NCBI GenBank assembly: GCA_036867785.1
Contig: CP145413.1
Span: 1,480,658-1,544,657 of the forward strand
DNA: 64,000 bases
Direction: 5' to 3'
Origin: Plasmodiophora brassicae
Lineage: Eukaryota > Endomyxa: Phytomyxea > Phytomyxea > Plasmodiophorida
A model generated the notes under the pieces. That model was not told where the DNA came from and ran no database searches. It worked only from the letters and a program-made list of their open reading frames with translations. Within the stretch, counting starts at the first letter, position 1. Each line of letters begins with the position of its first letter. Of this stretch, positions 53,701 through 63,728 are shown piece by piece. The translations under genes were made by a program, and so were the position numbers.

Positions 53701-56700
53701 AGTTTTTTGGGACGTTAAGCCCCTTTGCCGAGCAACGTTGCCGCTTTAGCTTTCGCCCACGCCGGTGGCGGCAGTATGGGACCTGTGGACGACATCGCGC
53801 CTCCGGCCGACGGATGCCGTGTCGGCGTGAATCAGTCGCCGACTCCGTGTTGCGCTGCGACTGACGACGCTGACGATGCAGCCGATCGCCCACGTCCCCT
53901 GCCAATCGCCGACGATCCGACGACCAAGCCGGTGGTCGACGCCGCCCACTACATCGCCGTACACGGCTTCCCGATACGCCACGATGTTCACCATCGCACC
54001 TCGCCGATCGCCGACGACCTGTCGCGACCGCGTGCCCTGCCAGTGTCTGCGCCGTAAGCCGTTGCACCTCGAGGACAGGTACGAGTCATCGTTTGTTGCA
54101 CAGTGTCCCAGGCCCTCTGACGCGTTCGACACCGCCCTTATGCAGTCTCATGCCGTCGAGTCGGACCAGGTCCAACATGACCCCGGCGTGGTGGCTTCCG
54201 ACGCTTGGAACAATTGGTCATGCACGCCCCATGCCCGGCACCATGCGTTGATAGCGGGCTAACCAGTCGATGTCGTCGCCGGCCTCCCTGTCTGCGTGTC
54301 GAGCGGTGCCTGCCTGCTGCGTTGTGTTCGTCCTCGCGTCTCTCGAGTCGTCGACGTCCCGAGGCGCCTGCTCGCTGTTCCTGCGATCGACTGTGACGTA
54401 ATCGATGCATCCCACTGGACGTATGCCAACGCGCCCAACACGTCTGGACGACGCCATGCTCCGGTACGGACCGCTGTCTAATGCAAATGATCACGGCCTC
54501 ACACGTTCTGCACAGGACACTGCCGTCGCCAGTTACGACGCTGCCGGTCGTCAATGCCGCCCACTACATCGCGATATTCGACTAAGTTCGCGTCTGCAGG
54601 CTGCGGGTCCCCAACGACCCGTCGTGCTGCTCGCCGTGCTTACGTCCGCGTCGAAGTCACCGCCGAGCACCGACATGGGCCAACGGGATCACCTGCAACG
54701 CGACCATAAGGGGGCCTGCTGGGCTTCTGTGCATCTCCTGGTCAGGAGCGTGTCGTTGCCAAGATGCCCCATCGCCTGATACGGCTGCCTGCCCTGCTTG
54801 CGTCCGCGCCGACGTCGCTGCGACCGGGCCAACACATCGTCTACTAGGACAGCGGAACGTGATCATCTTCCTTAAGCGCGCCCAATATCTCTGGGTGCGA
54901 TTCCAGGACAGGTATAGTTTCTCGGCTGATGCGATATGACCTTCGCCTCTGACATGTGATGAACAGGCTAAGCCAGCTGCCGTGGGACGTCGCTTGTCCA
55001 TCATGGGAGCCTTCAAGCAGCCGTGGTTCTGCCAAATTGTCATTCTGCTCCACACGTGACGCGGTCGACTGCCCCACCCTAGCCGCCGGATGCAATTCGC
55101 CGTCTGCCCTGAACCGTCCTGCGATGACGGGCCCCGCATGCAAGTGCGTCGCCGCCTCCCCCATCTGCCTGGTCCGCTGCGTCTGCCAACTCTGCTGGTT
55201 GCCCAGCAGGGCAGCGGTGCCCAGCGCCCGTTGCTGCCGGAAGCCTCGCGGACACCTGACTTCCGACGACGATCGTCCAGCATCCCTGACGCTATATCCC
55301 GATAACCGTGAACGTTGAATACATGCTGCACCTGTTGACATGCGCGTACACCCACATGTGAAGTGCTTCCTGGCGTCAACTGGCGCGTCCGGCAGAGTCC
55401 GCTGCAGTCGTTGTAGGGCAGGGTGCCCGTCGCCGAACGAGAGCGGCGACGCTGCGTGCGCCTGCGTGACGAGCATGGCCGATCAGTCCAATGCAACGCG
55501 CACGCACGACAGTTGGATGCGCCCAGTCAACGCGCATCGTGGCGCCCACTTCTGCACGCACGTGCCTAGATGCGCCCACGGGCCGAGTCGAACGTCTCAG
55601 ATGAATCGACATGCCACGACGACGTCCCGCTGCCAGATTACGTACTGCAATGGATGCCAGCGGCATTGACTGTCGACCTCTGTCGTGGAGTGCCCTGGAT
55701 TGTCACCATTGTTGACAGAGAGACCAGCACAGTGCAATGTCCCCGCCCCCGTTGTCAGACGTTGCCCTTTCAAGGACGTGACGTAATGTGATCGGAGGGT
55801 ACTTACTCGACTTTAAACGAGGCGAGATCGTACGTACTGATCGAGTTCCGTGTCGGTACATGGTTTTCCAATGGACGCTGGCCTCGGCGAAAGTCCAGCA
55901 GGGCGCCCCACTCCGTACTAGCTGCGTGGTCGTCGACGACCCGGCTACGCTGCCAACGTCGTCCACTACATCGCCGTACACGGTTCAACGGGTGTTCTTC
56001 GCCGTCGCACATCGCGGGTCCCCGTCGACATGCCGTGCCTTCCCGTCCTGCTTGCGTCCCCGCCGACATCTCCGCCGACCCGATCGGCAAGGGCCAAGGC
56101 GTCCCCTACGAAGGCAACGCATCCTGCTGCCGCACAGTATCTCTGGATCTACTATATCCAGAACAGGTAAGTCGTATCGTGTATGACAGGCGGCCATGGG
56201 CTCAGACATGTGATGAACAGGAGACTGCATCCGTATGGCGGGCGTTGCCAGCGTTGCGGCCACCTGCTCCACACCTGGGGCTATCGCATGTCGCGAATCC
56301 CCGACGACACGTCCACGCCGACGTCGCCGCCGACCATATCGGCACGTGTAAAACGCATCCCCGGGGAAGGCAATGCAACCTGCTGCTGGTGTGTCAACGC
56401 GCTCAGTACCTCTGGATGAAGTATATCCAGAACAGGTACGCCGTAGCGCGTATGACCAGCGACCATGACCTCTGACATGTGATGGACAGGAGACGGCAGC
56501 CGTAGCTGTACCGCATCGTCAGGCTTGCGACCACCTGGTCCCACGCCTGAGGCGACGCCTACCCCCTGTCGATCGCTGCGGTTGGTCGTTCGCGTCCCTG
56601 CCATAAACCCGTCATTCCATGTCGGCCACAGCGAGCAAGGGCGCCGCCAGCGCCACCGTCCGCAAGCCCAGCTGCGCATGCCTACGCTGCTGGTTGCCCA

Positions 56701-57060
56701 ACGTCCATTTCTACCGGCCGCCACGCGAACGCCTGCTATCTGATGACGATCGCCACCATCCCGGCCGGCGTATCGCGGCAACCAGGACCGTTCAATACAG
56801 GCAGAACCAGTTGTCACGCGTGTACACCGGCCATGCATGGCTTCCTGGCGTCAGCTGGTGCCGACCAGAGCAGGGCGGGACGCCGTCCGTCCCCAGCGTG
56901 TTCATCGACGTTGCGCCCGTCCCTTCATGTCGACGCATATGAAACCCATCCCATGACGTTGCCATGCCTGGTTAGGCCAAGCAATGCCTACCCTTACAAT
57001 CGACCATCGACGCTCTCGATGCTGCACCTCAAACAGACCCGTCCCGTGTGTTAAGTTACA
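53701..57060 (+). repeat. Decayed multi-copy module block (unrecognised, splice-like signatures)
   Basis: Two sequence anchors recur. Anchor 1, reading DAAHYIAVHG or close variants on the plus strand, is at about 53,938, 54,550 and 55,958. Anchor 2, reading QYLW..YIQNR, is at about 54,884, 56,136 and 56,406. In the last two anchor-2 copies it is followed at once by a 54-55-bp GT...CAG segment (starting GTAAGT or GTACGC, ending GACATGTGATGNACAG) that looks like one intron conserved between copies; the first copy keeps the same 3' border. Frames are broken everywhere, so this looks like tandem relics of a spliced gene or element that I do not recognise. No intact gene seen. Confidence 0.5.
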
Positions 57061-57069
57061 AATACAAGT

Positions 57070-58439
57070 TTATGAACGGATACCATTGCATCTGTAGAAG
57101 AGCAGCCTGTAGACGCGCTTGTGGAGCAGGCTAGCCACTTGGGACTCTCCATACCGCACTAGGCGATTGGTGTCGCAGAAGACCCAGGAACCACCGGGTT
57201 GCTTGACCCAGGATATATAATGCCCTTCATCGTGCCCAGCCAATTGGGTGTCACTACCCTGGTAATCGACCAGGCCAACGAGATCGAAGTACGCTCTGCC
57301 AGTCTGAAACGTCACTTCTGGCACCACGTCCTGCCCACAGGAGATATCAGACATCCAAGAGATCCACCCATCATCATCGCTTGATGTCCTGCACCTACCA
57401 CCGTGGTCCTACGACGCGCCATGCTGATCTGCGCTCCGTCAGGGCCGGGTTGCTGGACGATCTCCATCGGATCCTGCCGAACAATCAACAGTGACCCCGG
57501 CGTTGGACTCCTGGCCATGTGGCGGAACGTTGTCGACCGGTGCTCGACATCGTGACCAGGTTGGCAGGGAACGTTGGAGGTGCACCTCCTGGTGATCGTC
57601 TCCGACTGCTCCCCGACCAGAACCGTTGAGAGTTTGACTCGCCGGTGGCAGCCCTGCAGCATGACGACGGGCTGCTGACAAGGCGGGCGCGACGAGGCAT
57701 GGCCGCAGGTGGCACACGTATCAACCACGTGTTCGACGAACTCGACGAGACTGCCAACAATCGGCTGTCCATCAGCGCCCACCATACGGTATGCCTCCAT
57801 CTGCGATAGCAGTTCCAGGACGAAGTCGTCTGCGTCGTGCTGATGTCCGGCAGGAAACGACCGTGTCGCCCGGTCGGCGTTGCCCAGGCTGCTGATGAGC
57901 TCAACGAGCGCGTACGACGCCACGTTCGCATCCAGGCGGGGGTTCATCACCTGGTTGAACAGGCCCACCCAGGGCGCGTCGCCCGACACGCGGTGCCATC
58001 CAGGCAAACGACGCAGGATATGGACCGGTGCAATGGCGAAGCAAATCTGCCGGCAGACGCCGGCCGCATCCACGTTCGATATGCCCGCTGGAAGTAGCGT
58101 GTCAGCACCACACTCCTGAACGTCAACTTCAGCAGCGTCGATGACAATTGGATCGCGTTTCGTACCTGCGCAGGAGGTTCCGACCCTTGGGCGGGATCGC
58201 TGTGGGCGATTCGTTCGGTGCGGCTCGAACGGTCGACAGCAGGTCGTTCGTGGACCTGCAGTTATTGCACGCATGTCAGCTGTCTCCCTCGCCACAGTAC
58301 CGGCGTTGGCAATTGGCAAACCTGTCTGCGCTTCCTCGCTGGGCGTTTCGCGAGGAGAGCCACTTGAACCCTCCTCCGCTTGCAAGTAAGCTTGGGTGCC
58401 TGCAATGTCACGGGGGTTCAGTCTACACCCCGCTCGCAA
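57070..58439 (-). CDS. USP-like (peptidase C19) domain protein, possibly 3' part of the giant gene
   Basis: Deubiquitinase-type fold. Visible parts in order: GISNVDAAGVCRQICFA (Cys box, equivalent to 'GL.N.GNTCYmNs'), HQHDADDFVLELLSQM ('QqDA.EFl..LL'), VVDTCATCGHASSRPPC (zinc-finger knuckle), LLIVRQDP, then after a 68-nt intron (57398-57331) VPEVTFQTGRAYFDLVGLV, AGHDEGHYISWVKQ (His box 'GHY'), WVFCDTNRLVRY, and YRLLFYR at the end. So the catalytic Cys and His are both present, and CDTN sits at the usual Asp position. The 68-nt intron is supported by a 66-nt intron at the same site in the decayed copy. The start shown has no ATG; the frame may be spliced to the giant ORF upstream (acidic linker at 58.56-58.42 kb). 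Confidence 0.75.
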
Positions 58440-58584
58440 TACCTTCTAACCCAAATCACCCTGTACTCCGACGACCTGGAGGACGACTCGCAAACGTCGT
58501 TCGTGTCCTGGGACGGTGCGTCGCTGTCGTCGTCGCTCGACATCGGGTCCACATCCATCGTACTCTGTTCAGGCCCACAGTGGA

Positions 58585-61500
58585 TCAGCAGGATTGCACA
58601 ATCAAGGCGAATATCATCAGTACACGTACAGTTCGTCGGCACCTGATTGCCGACCGGTTCTGCAGTAGTGCTGCCCGCCGACTGGTTACTGTCCTGCGTA
58701 CGGGGCGGCGCTCGTCACCGGCGTCGTCTCCTGCACCGCCGTCCTCAGATCCGTTGGCACCGGCAACGTCGATGCCGCTTCGCCGCCTTCGGACGGCGTC
58801 CAGGTACATCGGCACAAGCCGGGCAACGAGCGACGCGATCCGCTCAACGACGACATCGTTCTGGCGCCTCGACGTCAGGACGATGAGTTCGATCGCCACC
58901 AGCAAGACGTCGTAGGTGTGCTTCGTCGCGCACCAGACCTCGTTGAGCTTGGCGCCGACAGCGCCGATCAGCATGAGTTCGTGGGCGAAGTCGTCCCACT
59001 CAACCGCGCCTGCGTCCAGCGACCTGAGGACCGCCGACATGTCGACGACGTGGTCATCGCCGTCCCGCTCGTCAGCGTTCCTCTTCTCACCCACGTACGT
59101 CAACACTCGTCGACCGAGGCCGCGCGCATGGAAGATCATAAGGATGATCCTCTGCTGCAGGCCCCACTTGGACAGGTCCACGGGTGACGGCCACAGACCA
59201 GACACGCTCTTGACGAGTTTGCTGACCTGCGTCGACATCTGCCGGGGCGACTTCGACAGTTCAATCGTGTCGTCGACGCAGGGCCTCTGAACCAGCACCG
59301 CGTTGTGTGGATCGCCCAGGAACCCGTCCCAATCGACCAAGACCGGGGTGCCTTTCCCGTCCTTCCTCGAATGCATCACGCCCATGATCAGGGCCATGGC
59401 TTCCCACGGCCAATGCCGGCGATGCTTGTTCCCGTGGAAGGCGGACGGCAGCGGCAGCTCCGCCCACGACCCTTGAGCCTGCGCCAGGGTGACCGACCGC
59501 GACGACAGCGGGACCTTGCTGATCTGCAGCGATCCAGCTGACGTCAACGGTACGATCAGGTCGGGATCACAGAGTGGCGGGACCAGCATGACGACCTGCT
59601 GGAGGATGTTCTTGAACTCGGCGGTAGGCACCCATCGACCCGCCGGACGCTGGCGCAGTGCACGACGCTGGGCCGGGCTGCTGTCGCCGGACGCCATGAG
59701 CATGCGGAGATAGGCGTCGGTGACTCGCTCCGGAGGCGCATCAACAAGGACGACGGGAGGATGTACGACACGGCCATCCCAGCGTAGACGCAACGACACG
59801 TGAATGACATCACGCCCCAGGGCTCGGCGCCTGCCTTGTACCCTCGTCACCAACGCGCGCATGACGTCGGCCTCTCGGAAACGACTAAGCGGCACGATGG
59901 ACATGACGTCACGCCAGAGCGCTACGTGCGGCAGCGTGTCCACGCCGGGCGACATCCAATTGAATGCCACCCACTCGGCGAACGTGATGTGTTGCATCGA
60001 CGCGACTGAGGGGTCCAGCACGGATCCAGGGCTCGCCAGGCGATGCAGGGCGGCCGGTGACGGAAGGAACGACTTGAACAGATAGTCGTAGTCCTGGTCG
60101 AGGTCTGGGCGATCAAGCGCATGGCTGACGTACGGCGCGAGGACCTTCCTGGACCGCAGCTGGTCGAACGCGTACGCGCCCTCTGTCTGAAGCAGGTTGA
60201 GCGCCACAGCGGCTGGCGTCAACATGTCCGAGAGCATCGACGATAACGTTCGAAACCAGGAGCGGACCAGGTAGGTCAACGCATGCCGGCACCCCTTAAC
60301 CGAAATCCGAAGGATCGTCGACATCACGTCGGCGTTGTCGAACCCATGGATAAAGTTCAGGAACTGGCCCTCGTGAATGCGCAGGTTTAAGGGGTCCATG
60401 AAAGCTGGATCGATGAACACCCTGCCGGCCGACATGCAGAAATTGACGTAATCCAGGCGCGTCCCGGGCGACATCCACACGCCGACATTGCTGTCAGGGG
60501 TACCGCCCTGGAAGAACCGGCTTGCCGAGATGAACGAACCGTCGAGCAGTGCGTTCAGCAGGTCCTCCATGAACTGCAGGCAGTTCATCTGCCGCCGATC
60601 AATGTTCGTGACGAACGGTGATCGGCGCCCGCCCTCGATGGGTCGGAACATGGCCCGATACATCAGACGGGGGAAGTGGGCGTACTGCTCATGTTTCCGC
60701 AGAAGATGGGCCCAGAAGTCGTGCGCCGCGATGCACAGGATCGTGTCGTCGTCGTTCAGGTGGGCAACTTCGCGCCACATCGACTGGAACACAGCGCCGC
60801 GCATCGACAGGTTTGCGATGTACTCGCAGCGGTGAACGACGGGGACCCTTTCGCGCATCATCTGGCGGCACCATCGTATTCTCTGCGTCATCGACCTGTG
60901 AACCGGCTTGAGGGCTCGCTTCACGTCCGTCTTGCGGATCGGCCCGTACTTCCTCAGAGACCGCGGCAACGAAGCGATGAATTTACGAGTGTTACCGCGA
61001 TCGAAAGACGCCCGCACACAGGCGCTGAATGTGGCCAGGTGCGAGTAGCGCACAGGCGCCGCCAGTATTCGTGATCGATCTCTTGTGCGTTGAGACACTG
61101 TCGCATTGTACGCTGATCTCGCTGAAGCCATTGTCGAGCCGCACCGCGTTTTACATCCCCCAAACGCGGCAACCTCACCGATCGGGTAATAGGAGTGGGA
61201 TCGCGCAGGAGCGCCGCGGTTGGCGTCTCGGTCGCGTAGAGCGCTGTAGTCGCGACAGACGGCCACAGGTGTCTGATCCGGAAACGGCTCAGCGGCCACG
61301 TTGCTGCCAATGTCAAACCGGCCGCAGTCAACGATCGCGGTCGGCCAGAACGTTCGGAGGTAGTGGCGCTGCTCCAGGATCGAGCCGACGTTGTCCATCC
61401 TCGTAAATGATCGAACGCCCAACGATTGCATCAGAACCATCGTCGAGTCCTGCAGGTACAATGCCAGTGTGTCCAGCATGGTTCGCGCGTCTCGCGGCGC

Positions 61501-62517
61501 GAACCGTACAGGACGCTTGTGGTTGTTGTACTGCTGGCTGTAGTCGACGAGTTCGTCGGGAAGTCGATCAGAGCACGCGGCGATGGCCTCGCTGACTGCG
61601 GCGCGGCAGGAACTGGAGAAGCCGCGTCGTGTCGAGTGACGACTCGTACTCACCAGGAACAACGTGATCGTGGCCATTGGCGAGCAATACACTTCACCGA
61701 GGAGGAACATGGGAAACTTGGTTATCGGCGTTGGACGCGGTTCGCCTTCCAGCTGCACCCGAAGGTCGTGAAATGTGCTCCCGTTGACCGCTTGGCGGCC
61801 AGCGTGCCGTCCCCAGGCTGTCATCAAGTGCAGCGACGTGAACGCCGTTGCCCTCTCGAGCGGGAAGACCTGAAGCCATCGCTGGAACGACGTACAAATG
61901 GCCTGAAGCGAATCGACGTCCATGGTCTGGAGAATGTCGGGCACGCCGCCATGCCTCTCAGACGCTGCGCGTGCCTCGGCTGAAACATCGAAGCGGTACT
62001 TGCCAGAGAAGCAGTCGGCTTTCGGTAGCCCATGCTGTGTCCAGAACAGGTCACCAGCGAAGTCTTGCAGACTAATCGTCTCAAACGCGCTGCAGTCAGT
62101 ATGCGGTTGGCTTCCCCTTGTCAACTGCTTTTCTTCCGATTCAGCCAAGAGGGCGAAGGACGGATCCGCGCCATAAGGGTTACCTAACCCGACCTGGCCG
62201 TCATCGGACGCAGCAGCATCGTCTTCCGAAGAAACCGTGCCAGATGAGTCCGACGAAGGCGCTCCATCGCGGTCGTCATCACCTTGAGCGGTGGCCCTCC
62301 TTGAATTGTCTTCAGGTACGCGGACGCTGCCACCAGCGTCGTCACCGTCTTCCGCTTCGACATCGACTTCGTCGGCTGCGGCCAGCTTCTGCCGTTCCCG
62401 GATATCGCGAAGATAATCAAACGTTGTTCGCGAGAAGGAGTCGGAACTAACAGCATCATCGTCGCTGTCTCGGTTCGTGTTGCACAGGCCGACGGGAACC
62501 CCGGAAGAGTCACACAT
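58585..62517 (-). CDS. Giant protein of unknown family (1310 codons open), cut at its 5' side by telomeric repeats
   Basis: Uninterrupted frame of 1310 codons from an ATG at 62517, only four bases from a telomeric tract; the frame stays open into that tract, so the true N-terminus is probably missing. Residues 1-115 are acidic and Ser-rich. The remainder is mostly helical-looking, with no motif I know. Recognisable internal anchors shared with the decayed copy: FLNFIHGFDNADVMSTILRI, LQTEGAYAFDQL, LDRPDLDQDYDYLF, ALVTRVQGRRRALG, LVDWDGFLGDPHN. A likely 65-nt intron (58629-58565, GTACGT...AACAG) would replace the last 15 codons with an acidic tail STMDVDPMSSDDDSDAPSQ that leads toward the USP-like part. 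Possible single gene with the USP domain. No transmembrane helix stands out. Function unknown. Confidence 0.7.
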   Translation of the reverse strand: MCDSSGVPVGLCNTNRDSDDDAVSSDSFSRTTFDYLRDIRERQKLAAADEVDVEAEDGDDAGGSVRVPEDNSRRATAQGDDDRDGAPSSDSSGTVSSEDDAAASDDGQVGLGNPYGADPSFALLAESEEKQLTRGSQPHTDCSAFETISLQDFAGDLFWTQHGLPKADCFSGKYRFDVSAEARAASERHGGVPDILQTMDVDSLQAICTSFQRWLQVFPLERATAFTSLHLMTAWGRHAGRQAVNGSTFHDLRVQLEGEPRPTPITKFPMFLLGEVYCSPMATITLFLVSTSRHSTRRGFSSSCRAAVSEAIAACSDRLPDELVDYSQQYNNHKRPVRFAPRDARTMLDTLALYLQDSTMVLMQSLGVRSFTRMDNVGSILEQRHYLRTFWPTAIVDCGRFDIGSNVAAEPFPDQTPVAVCRDYSALRDRDANRGAPARSHSYYPIGEVAAFGGCKTRCGSTMASARSAYNATVSQRTRDRSRILAAPVRYSHLATFSACVRASFDRGNTRKFIASLPRSLRKYGPIRKTDVKRALKPVHRSMTQRIRWCRQMMRERVPVVHRCEYIANLSMRGAVFQSMWREVAHLNDDDTILCIAAHDFWAHLLRKHEQYAHFPRLMYRAMFRPIEGGRRSPFVTNIDRRQMNCLQFMEDLLNALLDGSFISASRFFQGGTPDSNVGVWMSPGTRLDYVNFCMSAGRVFIDPAFMDPLNLRIHEGQFLNFIHGFDNADVMSTILRISVKGCRHALTYLVRSWFRTLSSMLSDMLTPAAVALNLLQTEGAYAFDQLRSRKVLAPYVSHALDRPDLDQDYDYLFKSFLPSPAALHRLASPGSVLDPSVASMQHITFAEWVAFNWMSPGVDTLPHVALWRDVMSIVPLSRFREADVMRALVTRVQGRRRALGRDVIHVSLRLRWDGRVVHPPVVLVDAPPERVTDAYLRMLMASGDSSPAQRRALRQRPAGRWVPTAEFKNILQQVVMLVPPLCDPDLIVPLTSAGSLQISKVPLSSRSVTLAQAQGSWAELPLPSAFHGNKHRRHWPWEAMALIMGVMHSRKDGKGTPVLVDWDGFLGDPHNAVLVQRPCVDDTIELSKSPRQMSTQVSKLVKSVSGLWPSPVDLSKWGLQQRIILMIFHARGLGRRVLTYVGEKRNADERDGDDHVVDMSAVLRSLDAGAVEWDDFAHELMLIGAVGAKLNEVWCATKHTYDVLLVAIELIVLTSRRQNDVVVERIASLVARLVPMYLDAVRRRRSGIDVAGANGSEDGGAGDDAGDERRPVRRTVTSRRAALLQNRSAIRCRRTVRVLMIFALIVQSC

Positions 62518-62520
62518 CAG

Positions 62521-62562
62521 GTTTTTTAGGGTTTTTTAGGTTAGGGTTAGGGTTTTAGGGTT
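62521..62562 (+). repeat. Interstitial telomeric tract (internal to the Penelope-like element)
   Basis: About five G-strand telomere-type units of uneven T length (TTTTTTAGGG, TTTTTTAGG, TTAGGG, TTAGGG, TTTTAGGG). Same orientation as the terminal telomere. It lies between the truncated giant gene and the 3' end of the Penelope-like element. Confidence 0.93.
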
Positions 62563-63728
62563 CGTTCGTCGGCATGCCCAACGCGACCACGACCAGGAAT
62601 GGCGGACACCCGCGCACTGCGGCGAGCTGCATGGTGCAGCTCCTTATGTCCCACCACCCCTTGGCGGCCCTGGTTTCGCCTTCGGCTCATCAGGTTATCG
62701 CGTTGGTGCCGTCCCGGCGAATGTTGTCATTCCCGGGCTTTTCCCTGCCGGACCTGTGCGTCCTTTCGGTGAATGTCATCCCATCGGCGGCGTGATGCGG
62801 CCGTGGGGTATCAACTGATTTAACATCATTGGATTGTCGATTGCAGCGTGGGCGGCCGCCTGCCCTGCTGTATTTGCCATTAATTATGCGTTTGCACGCG
62901 CTGTTGGCTATGTCGATCGTTGATCTGCCTCTTGCGGCAGTCAGCGTCGTGTTATATTTGTCTAGGACGTGCTGGAAATTCGTTTGCAAGAAGTTCCATC
63001 GTGTGTCGGCGCCTCTGTGGGGCCGCACACTGAAGAAGTTCGTGCTGATCTTCTCCGTCTTTTCCATTAGCCATGCTCGGTCTGTGAACTGATATGGCGT
63101 TTTCGATCTGATGATCTTACTGGAGTATCCACGTCTCCTTAGTTGCTTCCTGAATTTCCCCATTTCTGCAATGAAGGTCTTTCTATCCGCGGTCCCTCGC
63201 AGGATGCGAATATTCTCTCCAGTAATCCACGAACATTTCGTTAGCTCTGGCTTGAATGTCGTGTAGTGGTTGAAGCATTTGTTATTCGTTGGCTTAGTGT
63301 ATGGTTTGAAATCCAGTAAGCCGAGCGTAGCGTAACGGCGTCCTTTGTAGATGGTGAGATCTAGAAAGTTCACTGTGCTCCCCATTTGTTCGATGTTGAA
63401 CTGCAGTGTGCCGTACGATGATAGGTGTCTGGTGAGTGCTTTCACCTTCGCTATCTTTTCAGTGGCAATGATTGTGTCGTCTCTGTACCGGCGGTACAGG
63501 TATGGCTTGAGGTGGGGGTGCTTCCTCCATGCTTCCTCTTCCATTGCTGCCACGACTAGGTCGGCAAAGACGCCTGAGACGTTGCTTCCCATGGCGGCGC
63601 CTTGCACCTGTTTGTACCAGGTGTCGCCGTATACGAAGTAGTTGTTCTGTAGTACCCATTGTAGGACGTCTAGTATGAGTTTGTGGCACGGGATGTGCCC
63701 TCGTTCGAGCAGTGGTTCGATGAGTTCT
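62563..63728 (-). mobile_element. 5'-truncated Penelope-like retroelement (no GIY-YIG endonuclease) at the chromosome end
   Basis: Minus-strand reverse transcriptase frame, open from the telomere junction (about 63728) to a stop at 62690; first ATG-type start inside is at 63607. Motifs: LERGHIPCHKLILDVLQWVL, NNYFVYGDTWYKQVQGAAMG, AMGSNVSGVFADLV (Penelope-type 'AMGSplSp..A...'), LYRRYRDDTIIATE (catalytic DD), MGSTVNFLDLTI and FNHYTTFKPELTK. Only ~120 bp follow the stop, with no GIY-YIG domain, as in endonuclease-deficient telomere-associated Penelope-like elements. The 5' half, including the first part of the RT, is missing and replaced by telomere repeats. Its 3' end faces the chromosome interior and touches an internal telomeric tract. 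Confidence 0.9.

Noticed and set aside
62690-63607. Possibility that the terminal RT is a LINE or the telomerase catalytic subunit
   Set aside because: The 'AMGS.vSgvfADl' block, 'YRRYRDDT' core and short post-RT tail match Penelope-like RTs; there is no telomerase RNA-binding domain or T motif.
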